A stretch of DNA of 64,000 bases from Frankiales bacterium (GTDB lineage Bacteria; Actinomycetota; Actinomycetes; Mycobacteriales; SCTD01): the NCBI GenBank assembly GCA_025966135.1, contig JAOPVP010000076.1, positions 62,001 through 126,000 on the forward strand, in the 5' to 3' direction. Positions 8,632 through 17,127 of the stretch are shown here, piece after piece. The translations under genes were made by a program, and so were the position numbers. How positions within the stretch are numbered: the stretch's first letter is position 1; the number at the start of each line of letters is the position of its first letter. The notes beneath the pieces were generated by a model. The model was not told the DNA's origin and searched no databases. It saw only the letters and a list, made by a program, of their open reading frames with translations.

Positions 8632-9141
8632 GTGGACCTCACCGCGCTCAAGGTCAGGGTCTATCGCTTGCTGCCTCGCTGGCTGCAGCGTCGCGCCGTC
8701 CGGTTCTCGACGCCCAACTTCACGGTCGGGGCCATCGGGCTGATCACGGTCGACGGGTCCCAGGTGCTGCTCGTGCGGCAGACCTACCGAAGCGGCTGGG
8801 TCCCGCCCGGCGGGCTTCTAGGACGCGGGGAGCAGCCGATCGAGGCCCTGGTGCGTGAGGTGCGCGAGGAGCTGGGTCTGGAGCTGTCCTTTGGACCGTG
8901 GCACCGGGTCGCGTTCGACGCCCGACGGCAGGGGGTCGGGTTCGTCAGTGTCGCTGTCGTGCCGGAGGGCACCGTCGTCTTTCCCCGAAGCCCTGAGATC
9001 CGTGAGGTCGGCTGGTTTCGGGTCGATGATCTGCCGCCGATGCCGAACGACTTCTACGAGGGAATGCCGCCCGAGGACCTCGACGCGCTTCGGCTAGCCG
9101 GCGCTGAGGCGACCGGCCCACGGTCGGGTGGAGGCAGTTGA
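8632..9141 (+). CDS. Nudix hydrolase
   Basis: This 169-residue protein carries a complete Nudix box, GX5EX7REUXEEXGU (GLLGRGEQ...REVREELGLE, residues about 64-86), which binds Mg2+ and hydrolyses nucleoside diphosphate linked substrates. A hydrophobic, arginine-rich N-terminus (residues 1-25) precedes the domain. The GTG start at 8632 follows TAGTTT by 6 bases and is predicted leaderless. The substrate cannot be told. It is divergent from fdhD and convergent with the SRPBCC gene. Confidence 0.88.
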   Translation: MDLTALKVRVYRLLPRWLQRRAVRFSTPNFTVGAIGLITVDGSQVLLVRQTYRSGWVPPGGLLGRGEQPIEALVREVREELGLELSFGPWHRVAFDARRQGVGFVSVAVVPEGTVVFPRSPEIREVGWFRVDDLPPMPNDFYEGMPPEDLDALRLAGAEATGPRSGGGS

Positions 9142-9170
9142 CCGGGTGAGGCCGTTGATCGGGTGAGGTC
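9121..9170. repeat. 17-bp tandem repeat over two convergent stop codons
   Basis: Copies at 9137-9153 and 9154-9170 share GTTGAYCGGGTGAGGYC with two differences, and a third, more degenerate copy (GGTCGGGTGGAGGCA) precedes at about 9122-9136. The array contains the Nudix stop TGA (9139-9141) and reaches the SRPBCC stop (9171-9169). Confidence 0.75.
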
Positions 9171-9588
9171 AGGCCCGGGAGTCGATGGTCTTGAGGCCGT
9201 TGCGCACGTTGCGGTCGAGCCCGACCTTCACGAGGCGATCCAGACCGGGCACCACGGCGCCGAACTCGATGACGTAGCGGAGTCGGGATCCAGTGCCAGT
9301 GGAGGAGAAGTCCATCACTCCCCGATGGTTGCGCAGCGGCGAGCCCTTGCTGATGCGGTAGACGATGCGTTCGTTCGGCAGCGCCTCGAGCACGGTCTCT
9401 TCGAAAGCGGGCAGCGGGCCGACCTTGAGCCGGCGTATCGAGCCGATGCCGTTGCGTGTTGTGTCGCCGTCCCTGACGCGGGTGATCGTTGCTCCGAACA
9501 GCGGTCCGAGGTGCTCGTGCTCGGCCAGGTAGGCGTAGACGCGCTCGACCGGTAGGGCGAAGTCCTGGGTGATCTCGATCTTCTGCAC
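9169..9588 (-). CDS. SRPBCC-family (START/polyketide-cyclase-like) protein
   Basis: The 139-residue protein begins with the family signature KIEITQDFALPVERVYAYLAE. It continues with the usual alternating beta strands (GSIRRLKVGPLPAFEETV, SSTGTGSRLRYVIEF) and a long C-terminal helix. SRPBCC proteins bind hydrophobic ligands; no ligand is indicated here. The GTG start at 9588 is 6 bases after TAGGGT (9600-9595), predicting a leaderless mRNA. Confidence 0.82.
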   Translation of the reverse strand: MQKIEITQDFALPVERVYAYLAEHEHLGPLFGATITRVRDGDTTRNGIGSIRRLKVGPLPAFEETVLEALPNERIVYRISKGSPLRNHRGVMDFSSTGTGSRLRYVIEFGAVVPGLDRLVKVGLDRNVRNGLKTIDSRA

Positions 9589-9594
9589 GTCCGC

Positions 9595-9600
9595 ACCCTA
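9595..9600 (-). promoter_or_regulatory. Leaderless -10 element of the SRPBCC gene
   Basis: TAGGGT on the minus strand, followed by 6 bases and then the GTG at 9588. Confidence 0.55.
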
Positions 9601-9742
9601 TGCGTGCGGGCCGTTCCCCGCTCTTGCGTCGGCTGGTGTCGACGGAGGACAGTGAAAAGCGTCCCGCGACCCGCTGGTGAGCGGAAGGCGAGCGCGTGGG
9701 CATGACCCAGCTGCGGAGATCTCGACGGCGAGGGAGTGTGCG

Positions 9743-10102
9743 ATGAACGGTGCAATCCAGATCAGCTGGAAGGCGGGAATCCCCGGGCGTGAGTCCAAGG
9801 GCCTGGAGGTCTTTGGCAGTGCCGTCGCCCGGTTCGAGGCCCTGGCGAAGGAGGGCCGGATCCACACGCATCAGGAGTACTTCGCCGTGACCGGCAAGGA
9901 CGGCGGCTTCATGCTTGTCACGGGCGAGCTCCCCGAGCTGCTCAAGCTCGCCGCTGAGCCGGAGACTCTGGCGCTCAACGCGCAGGCTGCCTCGATCGTG
10001 CAGGACTTCGATATCCAGATCTTCGGAGGCGGCACGGACCAGTCAGTGCAGGAGCTCATGGGCACGTACATGGGGAGCCTGCAACAACTGGGCTACATGT
10101 AA
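9743..10102 (+). CDS. Conserved hypothetical protein, 119 residues
   Basis: A soluble alpha/beta protein of about 119 residues with no signal or membrane segment. It starts MNGAIQISWKAGIPGRESKG and has the segment GKDGGFMLVTGELPELLKL. The open frame extends 22 codons further upstream, but the ATG at 9743, preceded by GAGGGAG about 7 bases earlier, is the better start because the protein then begins with its well-structured part. I do not recognise the family. It may be a stress or sensory-data protein but no function is supported. Confidence 0.75.
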   Translation: MNGAIQISWKAGIPGRESKGLEVFGSAVARFEALAKEGRIHTHQEYFAVTGKDGGFMLVTGELPELLKLAAEPETLALNAQAASIVQDFDIQIFGGGTDQSVQELMGTYMGSLQQLGYM

Positions 10103-10115
10103 CCGGCGTGGCGCC

Positions 10116-10634
10116 TTAGACCGGCTGCATCGGGACGAAGGCCTCGGGAGCCTCGATCCGTACGACGTCCCCCGGACGCACCGAACCTCCTCGGAGCACG
10201 ACGGACATCACTCCTGCGCGCCTGACGACGCCGCTCTCCTCCCGACCGACCACCTTTGCGAGCAGCCCGTCTCGGTGGTTCTCGATCTGCACGCAGGGGT
10301 TTCGCAGCCCGGTCAACTCGACAACTGCCAGATCGCCGAGGTGCAACCGCGTACCCACGGACAGCGAGAGCAGGTCGAGCCCGCGGGTGGTCACGTTCTC
10401 CCCGATCTCGCCGGGGTCGAGGCCGAGCTCGTCGAGCAGTTCGGCGTGCAGCAGATGGACCTGTCGCAGGTTGGGTGGCGCCGCGTCCCGCCGCACGCGC
10501 GAGCGGTGCTTCACCGTGGCGCCTGCGTGCGCGTCCCCTTCGACGCCAAGGCCCGTCAACAGCCGGATCTCGCTGACCGAAGCCTTGCTGAACGTGTGCC
10601 CTGCGGAGCGGCTCACCGCGACGACGCTGCTCAT
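10116..10634 (-). CDS. MOSC domain-containing protein
   Basis: This 172-residue protein has the MOSC core: GLGVEGDAHAG near residue 35, GENVTTRGLDL near residue 85, and LRNPCVQIE containing the conserved cysteine. MOSC proteins handle sulfur or molybdenum cofactor, often donating sulfur to or reducing N-hydroxylated substrates. The open frame continues upstream inside the aminopeptidase gene, but the start is the ATG at 10634, which overlaps that gene's stop by ATGA. Being in a region with fdhD, mobA and moeA, a cofactor-related role fits. Confidence 0.88.
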   Translation of the reverse strand: MSSVVAVSRSAGHTFSKASVSEIRLLTGLGVEGDAHAGATVKHRSRVRRDAAPPNLRQVHLLHAELLDELGLDPGEIGENVTTRGLDLLSLSVGTRLHLGDLAVVELTGLRNPCVQIENHRDGLLAKVVGREESGVVRRAGVMSVVLRGGSVRPGDVVRIEAPEAFVPMQPV

Positions 10635-11887
10635 GACGACAGGCAGGCGGTCATCGCCGCGACCATGAGCGGGACGTCGTCGGCGGAGGCCAGCTCCCGA
10701 CACGAGTGCATGGCCAGCATCGGCGCCCCGACATCGGCGGTGGCGATTCCCAGACGAGCAGCGGTCAAGGGTCCGATGGTCGAGCCGCAGGGCAGGTCGG
10801 CCCGGACCACGAAGTGCTGTATGGGCACACCGACCTCGGCACACCGAGAGGCAAACCAGCCCGCCGTCCCGGCATCGGTGGCGTAGGACTGGTTCGCGTT
10901 GTGCTTGAGCACCGGACCGCCGCCGAGCGCAGGCGTGTGGGACGGCTCGTGGCGGTCGCTGTAGTTGGGGTGGATCGCATGCGCCATGTCGGCGGACAGA
11001 AGTCGTGACCGGGCAGCGGCCTGATGACGGGCCTGCGGGTCACGGTCGCCGGTGGCTGCGACGAGGCGAGCGAACACGTCCTCGAGGAAGGAGCCGCGGG
11101 CGCCCTCCGCGGAGCCGCTCCCGATCTCCTCGTGGTCATTGGCGACGAACATGCTGGTCTGCGGGCCGGCGGCGGCGGCAATGAGCGCGTGGGTGGCGCT
11201 GTGGCATGAGCCGAGGTTGTCGAGGCGGGACGCGGCGACCCAGTTGCTGCCCGTCACGCCGGCGGGCTGTGTGTCCGCGAGCACCAGGTCATGACCCACG
11301 ACGTCGCCCGCACTGATCGCGAGCTCGTCGGCGATCAGCTCGAGCAAGCCCGGCTCGGACTCGCAGCCCAGGACAGGGACCAGCTGCCGCTGCGGGTCCA
11401 GGACGAGGCCGTCCCGCACCGATCGGTCAAGGTGAATCGCGAGGGACGGCAACCGCAGTCGGCTGCCCGGCAGACTGACGAGGCGGAGCGACCCATCGCC
11501 GAGGGCCACCCTCCCGGCCGCCGTCAGCTCGCGGTCCATCCAGGTGTGGGCCAGCGCACCGCCATACGGCTCGACGCCGACGAGGCGGTAGCCGGCGCGC
11601 GTCACGTCGGAGTGCGGCCGGATCTTGAAGGTGGGGGAGTCCGTGTGAGTGCCGACCATCCGGGCGCCCGCGTCCGCCAGGGGAGCGGTACCGACCCGGA
11701 AGGCGATGAGGCTGCCACCGTCGCGCACCACCCAGTGCTGCCCGCCGGGTCGCAGCTCCCACCGCTCGCGCTCGTCGAGCTCGGTGAACCCAGCCTCCGA
11801 CAGCCGGCGCGTCATCTCGGCGACGGCATGGAACGGGGTCGGGGAGACGTCGATGAAGGTGCGCAGGTCGGCGCCGAGGGCAGTCAT
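10631..11887 (-). CDS. M18 family aminopeptidase
   Basis: The 418-residue protein matches the aspartyl/leucyl aminopeptidase family M18. It has the zinc-binding [13 protein letters not shown] (about residue 80), [12 protein letters not shown] with metal and catalytic residues (about 250), and a C-terminal [12 protein letters not shown] carrying the last zinc ligand. It trims N-terminal residues from peptides in the cytoplasm. The ATG at 11887 sits 6 bases after TACCGT (11899-11894), predicting leaderless transcription. The MOSC gene follows with an ATGA overlap. Confidence 0.92.
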   Translation of the reverse strand: MTALGADLRTFIDVSPTPFHAVAEMTRRLSEAGFTELDERERWELRPGGQHWVVRDGGSLIAFRVGTAPLADAGARMVGTHTDSPTFKIRPHSDVTRAGYRLVGVEPYGGALAHTWMDRELTAAGRVALGDGSLRLVSLPGSRLRLPSLAIHLDRSVRDGLVLDPQRQLVPVLGCESEPGLLELIADELAISAGDVVGHDLVLADTQPAGVTGSNWVAASRLDNLGSCHSATHALIAAAAGPQTSMFVANDHEEIGSGSAEGARGSFLEDVFARLVAATGDRDPQARHQAAARSRLLSADMAHAIHPNYSDRHEPSHTPALGGGPVLKHNANQSYATDAGTAGWFASRCAEVGVPIQHFVVRADLPCGSTIGPLTAARLGIATADVGAPMLAMHSCRELASADDVPLMVAAMTACLSS

Positions 11888-11893
11888 GCGTCG

Positions 11894-11933
11894 ACGGTAC
11901 CGAGACTTTCTGGGCAGCCGCGGAGGATAGATT
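11894..11933. promoter_or_regulatory. Divergent promoters: pepM18 (-) and mscR (+)
   Basis: On the minus strand TACCGT (11899-11894) lies 6 bases before ATG 11887. On the plus strand TAGATT (11928-11933) predicts a transcript beginning near 11940. The latter excludes the in-frame GTG at 11935 as the mscR start, because it would lie upstream of the mRNA end. Confidence 0.6.
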
Positions 11934-11970
11934 CGTGGCGTACCGGCCCTGTTTCCCGTCGGAGGTTCCT

Positions 11971-13050
11971 GTGGTGCACGAAGTTCGTGGTGTGGTTGCG
12001 CTCGGCAAGGGCGCGCCCGTGTCGATCGAGACGGTTCTCGTCCCCGACCCAGGACCAGGTGAGGCGCTGGTCAAGGTCCAGGCCTGCGGCGTCTGTCACA
12101 CCGACCTGCACTACCGCGAGGGCGGCATCAACGACGACTTCCCGTTCCTTCTCGGTCACGAGGCTGCCGGGGTCGTCGAGGCCGTCGGACCCGATGTCAG
12201 CAACGTGGAGCCCGGCGACTTCGTCGTCCTGAACTGGCGGGCGGTCTGCGGCCAGTGCCGCGCCTGCAAGCGCGGCCGCCCGTGGTACTGCTTCGCCACC
12301 CACAACGCCACGCAGAAGATGACCCTGGGTGACGGGACCGTGCTGTCGCCGGCCTTGGGTATCGGGGCGTTTGCCGAGAAGACCCTGGTCGCTGCCGGCC
12401 AGTGCACCAAGGTCCCGACCGTCGACCCGGCCGCCGCTGGGCTGATCGGCTGCGGCGTCATGGCCGGGTTCGGTGCCGCCGTCAACACCGCACCGGTGCA
12501 GAAGGGTGACACCGTCGCGGTTATCGGCTGCGGCGGTGTCGGGGACGCGGCCATTGCCGGTGCGATCTACGCCGGCGCGCGGCAGGTCATCGCGGTCGAC
12601 CTCGACGACCGCAAGCTCGCGTGGGCCAAGGGCTTCGGCGCCACCCACACCCTCAACGCATCGCAGGACGTCGTCCAAGGCCTGCGGGACCTGACGAACG
12701 GCGTGGGTCCGGACGTCGTCATCGACGCCGTCGGTCGCCCCGAGACCTTCCGGCAGGCCTTCGACGCCCGCGACCTCGCCGGCACTGCGGTCCTCGTCGG
12801 CGTGCCCAACCCGGCGATGGTGTGGGAGATCCCACTCATCGAGGTGTTCGGCCATGGCGGAGCTCTCAAGTCCTCCTGGTACGGCGACTGCCTCCCCGAA
12901 CGCGACTTCCCGCTGCTGATCGACCTGTGGCAGCAGGACCGCTTCGCCCTTGACAAGTTCGTCACCGAACGCATCCCGCTCGACGGCGTGGAGGAGGCGT
13001 TCCACAAGATGGAGCGCGGCGAGGTCCTCCGGTCAGTCGTGGTCCTGTGA
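11971..13050 (+). CDS. mscR: S-(hydroxymethyl)mycothiol dehydrogenase
   Basis: This zinc-dependent class III-type alcohol dehydrogenase (359 residues from GTG 11971) has catalytic zinc ligands [14 protein letters not shown] and GHEAAGVVE. Its structural zinc cysteines are [15 protein letters not shown], and the NAD loop is [10 protein letters not shown]. It matches MscR, which oxidises the formaldehyde-mycothiol adduct and can reduce S-nitrosomycothiol. GTG 11971 (or 11974) is preferred over the frame's earlier GTG because GGAGG lies at 11961-11965. The next gene is an MBL hydrolase, the same pairing as Rv2259-Rv2260 in Mycobacterium. Confidence 0.93.
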   Translation: MVHEVRGVVALGKGAPVSIETVLVPDPGPGEALVKVQACGVCHTDLHYREGGINDDFPFLLGHEAAGVVEAVGPDVSNVEPGDFVVLNWRAVCGQCRACKRGRPWYCFATHNATQKMTLGDGTVLSPALGIGAFAEKTLVAAGQCTKVPTVDPAAAGLIGCGVMAGFGAAVNTAPVQKGDTVAVIGCGGVGDAAIAGAIYAGARQVIAVDLDDRKLAWAKGFGATHTLNASQDVVQGLRDLTNGVGPDVVIDAVGRPETFRQAFDARDLAGTAVLVGVPNPAMVWEIPLIEVFGHGGALKSSWYGDCLPERDFPLLIDLWQQDRFALDKFVTERIPLDGVEEAFHKMERGEVLRSVVVL

Positions 13051-13072
13051 GCAGCTGCGGGGAGGTGGGACA

Positions 13073-13693
13073 GTGAGCGCCCAGGTCGAGAAGGTCGTCA
13101 CGAGTGGCATCTTCACCCTCGACGGCGGCACGTGGGACGTCGACAACAACGTCTGGTTGTACGGCGACGAGGACGAGGTGGTCGTCATCGACGCCGCCCA
13201 TGACGCGCAGAAGATCGCCGCGGCAGTCGGGGCGCGACCGGTGAAGGCCATCATCTGCACCCACGCCCACAATGACCACATCGACGCAGCGCTCGACCTG
13301 GCCAAGGAGCTCGATGCCCCGGTCCTACTCCACCCCGACGATCGGATGTTGTGGGACGCCGTTCACGACCGCGCGCCGGACGGGGACCTGAAGGACGGCG
13401 AGCTCATCACGGTTGCCGGAGCCACGCTCCGCGTGGTGCACACCCCTGGGCACTCGCCCGGCGGGGTCTGCCTGGTCGGTGACGGGGTGGTCTTCTCCGG
13501 CGACACGCTCTTCCACGGCGGTCCGGGGGCGACGGGACGCAGCTACAGCGACTTCCCGACCATCCTCGACTCCATCCGCACCAAGCTCTTGAGCCTGCCG
13601 CCGGACACCGTCGTGCACACGGGTCACGGCGACGACACGACCATCGGCGCTGAGGCCCCGTCGTACGAGCAATGGGTTGCCCGGGGCCAGTAG
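13073..13693 (+). CDS. MBL-fold hydrolase paired with mscR
   Basis: The 206-residue metallo-beta-lactamase-fold protein has the metal motif THAHNDHID (about residue 62), the later ligands GHSPGG and SGDTLFHGG, and HTGHGD at the end. The start is GTG 13073, preceded by GGGGAGG about 8 bases upstream and 22 bases after the mscR stop. Its place suggests that it hydrolyses the formyl-mycothiol product of MscR, as glutathione pathways use a thioesterase; this is inference from position and fold. Confidence 0.88.
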   Translation: MSAQVEKVVTSGIFTLDGGTWDVDNNVWLYGDEDEVVVIDAAHDAQKIAAAVGARPVKAIICTHAHNDHIDAALDLAKELDAPVLLHPDDRMLWDAVHDRAPDGDLKDGELITVAGATLRVVHTPGHSPGGVCLVGDGVVFSGDTLFHGGPGATGRSYSDFPTILDSIRTKLLSLPPDTVVHTGHGDDTTIGAEAPSYEQWVARGQ

Positions 13694-13700
13694 CAGGTCC

Positions 13701-13740
13701 GAGAGCTGCCGCTCCTGACCCGCCTGCCGGGTCAGCTCTC
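13701..13740. terminator. Bidirectional hairpin between convergent genes
   Basis: An inner 7-bp stem (13716-13722 with 13728-13734, loop CCTGC) is flanked by GAGAGC (13701-13706) and GCTCTC (13735-13740). Alternatively an 8-bp outer stem forms with 13733-13740. It overlaps the stop of the HemD-like gene and ends the mscR operon. Confidence 0.55.
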
Positions 13741-14883
13741 CCGCACGGTGGCGCTTGCTGGGGGTGAGGGGGCGGCCAACCGATAGCCGCGCTTGACGAC
13801 CGTTTGCACGACCTTCCCCGCAGGACCAAGGGCGTTGCGAAGCCGCGCGACAGTCATCTCGACGGCGTGCTCGTCGGCCGGCTCGTCACGCCAGGCAAGC
13901 GTGAGCAGCTCGGCCCGGGACAGCACCCGTCCGCCGCTCGTGACAAGCGCGGACAGCACACCGGCCTGCCGTCCGGTGAGCTCCACCGGGATACCGTCCA
14001 CGAGCACGCTGTGCCCCCGAAGCCTCAGCTCGTGGTCTCCGGCCGACACCGCTTTGGTGCGACGGACCGGAAGCTCCTCCACCACCGTGCGCACCAGCGC
14101 CCCCAGGCGAGCTCGCTCCGGTTGCACGGTTCGGACGCCGTGACGCTCGAGCGGGGCGGCGGTCACGGGCCCCACGCAGGCGGCCAGTACCTCGGTGCGG
14201 AAGGCCTCCAGCAACGCGGCGTCACGGCCATCCTCCCGTGCCACGGTCAGCATGCTGGCGACAGCGGGGGCGGAGGTGAAGGTCACGCAGTCCACCTGCT
14301 TGGCGACGACCTGCTCGATCAGCCGTCGCAACGGACGAATGTCCTCGGCAGGCAACCACCGGTACACCGGCACCCGCACCACGTGGGCACCGGCCGTCTC
14401 CAGAGCGTCGATGAAGTCGGGGGGCGGCTCACCGTGCACCTGGACCGCGACGCGCCGTCCGACGACGCCCTGGCCGAGCAGGCGGGTGAGGACCTCATCG
14501 GAGGACTCCGAGTCCGGGGACCAGGTCACTGTGAGGCCTGCCGCCCGGACGGCGCGCGTCGCATGGGGGCCGCGCCCGAGCAGCTCGGCGCGCCCGAGCT
14601 GCGCCCTCAAGGGCTCCCCGAGCCCCCAGCCGTCGGCGGCCTCCATCCATCCCCGGAAGCCGATGCCGGTGCTCGCGACGACCACGTCGGCCGGCTCGGC
14701 GATGCAGGTCTCGGTGGCTGCTCGCAGCAGGTCGTCGTCGCGGGTGGGGACGATGCGGATCGCAGGCGCCTCGGTCACCCGGGCGCCACGCCGTTGGAGC
14801 TGGGCGCTCAGCTCCTCGCGCCGGCGTGCCGCGGTCACCGCCACGGTGAACCCGGCCAGGGGCAGCTCTTCCACGTCGCTCAC
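13732..14883 (-). CDS. HemD-like uroporphyrinogen-III synthase / winged-helix fusion
   Basis: This 383-residue protein has two parts. Residues 1-265 resemble uroporphyrinogen-III synthase, with GFTVAVTAARRREEL at the start and VDCVTFTSAPAV centrally. Residues 285-375 form an OmpR-type winged helix (ELTGRQAGVLSALV, SRAELLTLAW, VEMTVARLRNALG, KRGYRLA). The same architecture is known in Mycobacterium (Rv0260c) and Streptomyces, often near nitrate/nitrite or molybdenum genes. It is probably a regulator that senses a tetrapyrrole or has kept synthase activity. Start GTG 14883. No other haem-synthesis gene is adjacent, so it may not be the housekeeping HemD. Confidence 0.85.
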   Translation of the reverse strand: MSDVEELPLAGFTVAVTAARRREELSAQLQRRGARVTEAPAIRIVPTRDDDLLRAATETCIAEPADVVVASTGIGFRGWMEAADGWGLGEPLRAQLGRAELLGRGPHATRAVRAAGLTVTWSPDSESSDEVLTRLLGQGVVGRRVAVQVHGEPPPDFIDALETAGAHVVRVPVYRWLPAEDIRPLRRLIEQVVAKQVDCVTFTSAPAVASMLTVAREDGRDAALLEAFRTEVLAACVGPVTAAPLERHGVRTVQPERARLGALVRTVVEELPVRRTKAVSAGDHELRLRGHSVLVDGIPVELTGRQAGVLSALVTSGGRVLSRAELLTLAWRDEPADEHAVEMTVARLRNALGPAGKVVQTVVKRGYRLAAPSPPASATVRES

Positions 14884-15038
14884 CGTGCCCGGTTGTCGTT
14901 ACCGGCCTGTTTCCGACGGGTATCGCCCAGCGGCGCACCAGGCGCGGCTGACCGACTGCTCCTGTGATCCGGATGGTCGTCGGCGACGTGCACATCGGTT
15001 CTGCGAGGGCGAGCGCCCCTGCGTGGCACGATCAGTGC

Positions 15039-15590
15039 GTGTACGACGCCCTGGTCCTCGCCGGCGGCGGCGCCCGTCGGATGGGCGGCGCCGACAAGCC
15101 GTCACGGACCGTCGGCGGCGTCAGCCTGCTGGACCGCGTCCTGACGGCCTGCGCCGGTGCGGCCACGACCGTGGTGGTCGGGCCGCAGCGGGACACCTGC
15201 CGCCCGGTGCTCTGGACCCGCGAGGACCTTGCCGGCTCCGGACCGGTCGCGGCTGTGGCTGCCGGGCTGGAGCTCGTGACCGCCCCGCACCTCGTCCTGC
15301 TCGCCGGCGACCTGCCCTTCCTGACGCCTGCGGTCATCGGGCAGCTGGTAGCCGCAGTGGACCAGGACGGCGCGATGCTCGTCGACGACGGTGGGCGTGA
15401 CCAGTACCTGTGCTCCGCCTGGCGGACCTCCGCCCTGCGGCAGTCGGACCTGACCAGCGATCGACTGGCTCTGCTGCTCAAGGCGCTGCACACCCGCCGG
15501 CTTGCCCTTCCTGTTCGGCAGGGGCGGCCGCCGCCGTGGATGGACTGCGACACCGAGGCCGACCTGCAGCAAGCGAGGGAGTTGGCGTGA
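15039..15590 (+). CDS. mobA: Molybdenum cofactor guanylyltransferase MobA
   Basis: The 183-residue protein begins YDALVLAGGGARRMGGADK, the nucleotidyltransferase signature of MobA, and has VLLAGDLPFLTP with the metal-binding aspartate. It attaches GMP to molybdopterin to form MGD. The frame is open further upstream, but GTG 15039 places the signature at the N-terminus as in the family. A weak -10-like CACGAT lies 6 bases before it. The stop overlaps the next start by GTGA, making an operon with the DUF6457-like gene and moeA. Confidence 0.92.
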   Translation: MYDALVLAGGGARRMGGADKPSRTVGGVSLLDRVLTACAGAATTVVVGPQRDTCRPVLWTREDLAGSGPVAAVAAGLELVTAPHLVLLAGDLPFLTPAVIGQLVAAVDQDGAMLVDDGGRDQYLCSAWRTSALRQSDLTSDRLALLLKALHTRRLALPVRQGRPPPWMDCDTEADLQQARELA

Positions 15591-15817
15591 GCACTCTGGA
15601 TGACTGGTTGGTCGAGGCGTGCACCGCCCTGGGGCTCAAGGAAGCCGTGGACACCGCCCTGCTGCTGGATCTGGCGCGTGAGGTCGCGCACGCGGTGGCC
15701 CGGCCGGCCGCGCCTCTGACGACCTACCTGCTCGGTCTTGCCGTGGCCGGCGGTGCTGATCCCGGCGAAGCGGCGGAGACGCTCACACACCTGGCACGCG
15801 AGTGGCCGCCCGCGTGA
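15587..15817 (+). CDS. Small DUF6457-like protein between mobA and moeA
   Basis: This 76-residue helical protein (STLDDWLVEACTALGL, LDLAREVAHAVARPAAPLT) matches the small actinobacterial DUF6457-type family found next to molybdenum cofactor genes. GTG 15587 overlaps the mobA stop (GTGA); the longer open frame upstream is only mobA read in another frame. Its function is unknown. Tight coupling on both sides suggests that it helps MobA or MoeA. Confidence 0.82.
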   Translation: MSTLDDWLVEACTALGLKEAVDTALLLDLAREVAHAVARPAAPLTTYLLGLAVAGGADPGEAAETLTHLAREWPPA

Positions 15818-16947
15818 CCTCCTGGCCCGATGCGCGTCAGGTCGCCCACTCGGCTGTCAGCCCGCTCCCCGGCGTCGCCGTACCTCTGGAGAAGGCCGCC
15901 GGTCGAACCCTGGCGGCGGACCTCCTGGCTCGGGCGGCACTGCCGCCGTTCGATGCCGCCGCGATGGACGGTTGGGCCGTCCGAGGTGCAGGTCCCTGGA
16001 CCGTCGTCGGCAAGCTGCTCGCAGGCGATCCGGCTCCGGCTCCTCTCGCAGACGGGACGGCCGTCGAGATCGCGACCGGTGCCGTCGTCCCGGCTGGGAC
16101 CGAGGGCGTGCTGCCGTACGAGCAAGGCCCGCTGGAGACGGCGCGGCACCCGGGGGAGCTTCACATCCGCCGCGCAGGTGAGGAGTGCTCGCCGGGAGAT
16201 CTTCTGCTGCGCAAGGGATCGGTCCTCTCCCCAGCGGGTGTCGGCCTTGCCGCCGCCGTCGGCCACGATGAGCTTCTGGTACGACGGCGCCCCCAGGTGA
16301 GCTGCTTCGTCACCGGTTCGGAGCTCCTGTGCGAGGGACTGCCAGAGGCCGGACGGATCCGGGACGCCGTCGGGCCACTGCTGCTGTCGGCCCTCGCGGG
16401 GTACGGCGCCTCCGTGGCAACCGTCCAGCACCTACCGGACGACCGGGCCGCGCTGCTGAGGGCGCTGAAGGGGGTCGACGCAGACCTGGCTGTGACGACG
16501 GGGGCCTCGTCGTCCGGCCCGGCGGACCATCTGTCCGAGGTGCTCGAGGAGCTCGGCGCCTCGGTGCTGATCGACGGCGTGGACATCAAGCCGGGGCACC
16601 CGCAGCTGCTGTCCCGCCTGCCCACCGGGACCCTGCTCGTCGGTTTGCCTGGCAACCCCTTGGCGGCGCTGGCCGGGCTGGTCACCCTGGTGGAGCCGCT
16701 GCTGTGCGGCTTGCTCGGTCGCCCGCTCCCGGACCTGGGCTCGGCCACCTTGGCCGGGGAGTTGACCGGGCATCCGCGGTCGCACCGCTTGGTGCCGGTC
16801 GCGCTCTCGCTGGGCATCGCCACCCCTACTGGTCATGGGGGAGCCGCGATGCTGCGCGGCGCCGCAACGGCCGACGCCCTCGCCGTGCTGGAACCTGGGG
16901 GCGTACGCCGCCCGGGCGCTCAGGTCGCTGTCGTCCCACTGCGTTGA
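15814..16947 (+). CDS. moeA: Molybdopterin molybdotransferase MoeA
   Basis: The 377-residue protein has the MoeA signature FDAAAMDGWAVR (about residue 50), the molybdopterin-binding region TTGASSSGPADH (about residue 230), DIKPGHPQLL and VGLPGNPLAAL. It inserts molybdate into molybdopterin-AMP. The MPT-binding loop is degenerate compared with the usual TTGGVSVGDYD, so a paralogue with altered activity is possible. The start is probably GTG 15814, which overlaps the previous stop by GTGA; GTG 15802 in the same frame is an alternative. Confidence 0.88.
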   Translation: MTSWPDARQVAHSAVSPLPGVAVPLEKAAGRTLAADLLARAALPPFDAAAMDGWAVRGAGPWTVVGKLLAGDPAPAPLADGTAVEIATGAVVPAGTEGVLPYEQGPLETARHPGELHIRRAGEECSPGDLLLRKGSVLSPAGVGLAAAVGHDELLVRRRPQVSCFVTGSELLCEGLPEAGRIRDAVGPLLLSALAGYGASVATVQHLPDDRAALLRALKGVDADLAVTTGASSSGPADHLSEVLEELGASVLIDGVDIKPGHPQLLSRLPTGTLLVGLPGNPLAALAGLVTLVEPLLCGLLGRPLPDLGSATLAGELTGHPRSHRLVPVALSLGIATPTGHGGAAMLRGAATADALAVLEPGGVRRPGAQVAVVPLR

Positions 16948-17120
16948 GCCGGGTCCTGGCTGCGCAGCTCCGTGATGAGCAGGGAGAGGAACAGCAGGCC
17001 GAGGCCGACCGCTCCCAGCTGGTGCGCCAGGTCGCTGCCCTTGAACAGCGCCTCCAGGGCGAAGACCGACACCCAGAGCCCGTGCAGCGCAGTGAGGGGC
17101 CGTCGCTGCTCCTGCCGCAC
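16920..17120 (-). CDS. Small two-helix membrane protein
   Basis: A 66-residue protein with two hydrophobic segments (LTALHGLWVSVFALEALF and LGAVGLGLLFLSLLI). A longer frame exists upstream, but GTG 17120 is the best start because TAGGCT lies 7 bases before it (17133-17128), predicting leaderless transcription. Its 3' end overlaps moeA tail to tail by 28 bases. No known function. Confidence 0.6.
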   Translation of the reverse strand: MRQEQRRPLTALHGLWVSVFALEALFKGSDLAHQLGAVGLGLLFLSLLITELRSQDPAQRSGTTAT

Positions 17121-17127
17121 GCAAGCA

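Noticed and set aside
11935..11970. Start of mscR at GTG 11935.
   Set aside because: It lies 1 base after the TAGATT -10 element and so upstream of the predicted transcript start. GGAGG at 11961-11965 supports 11971.
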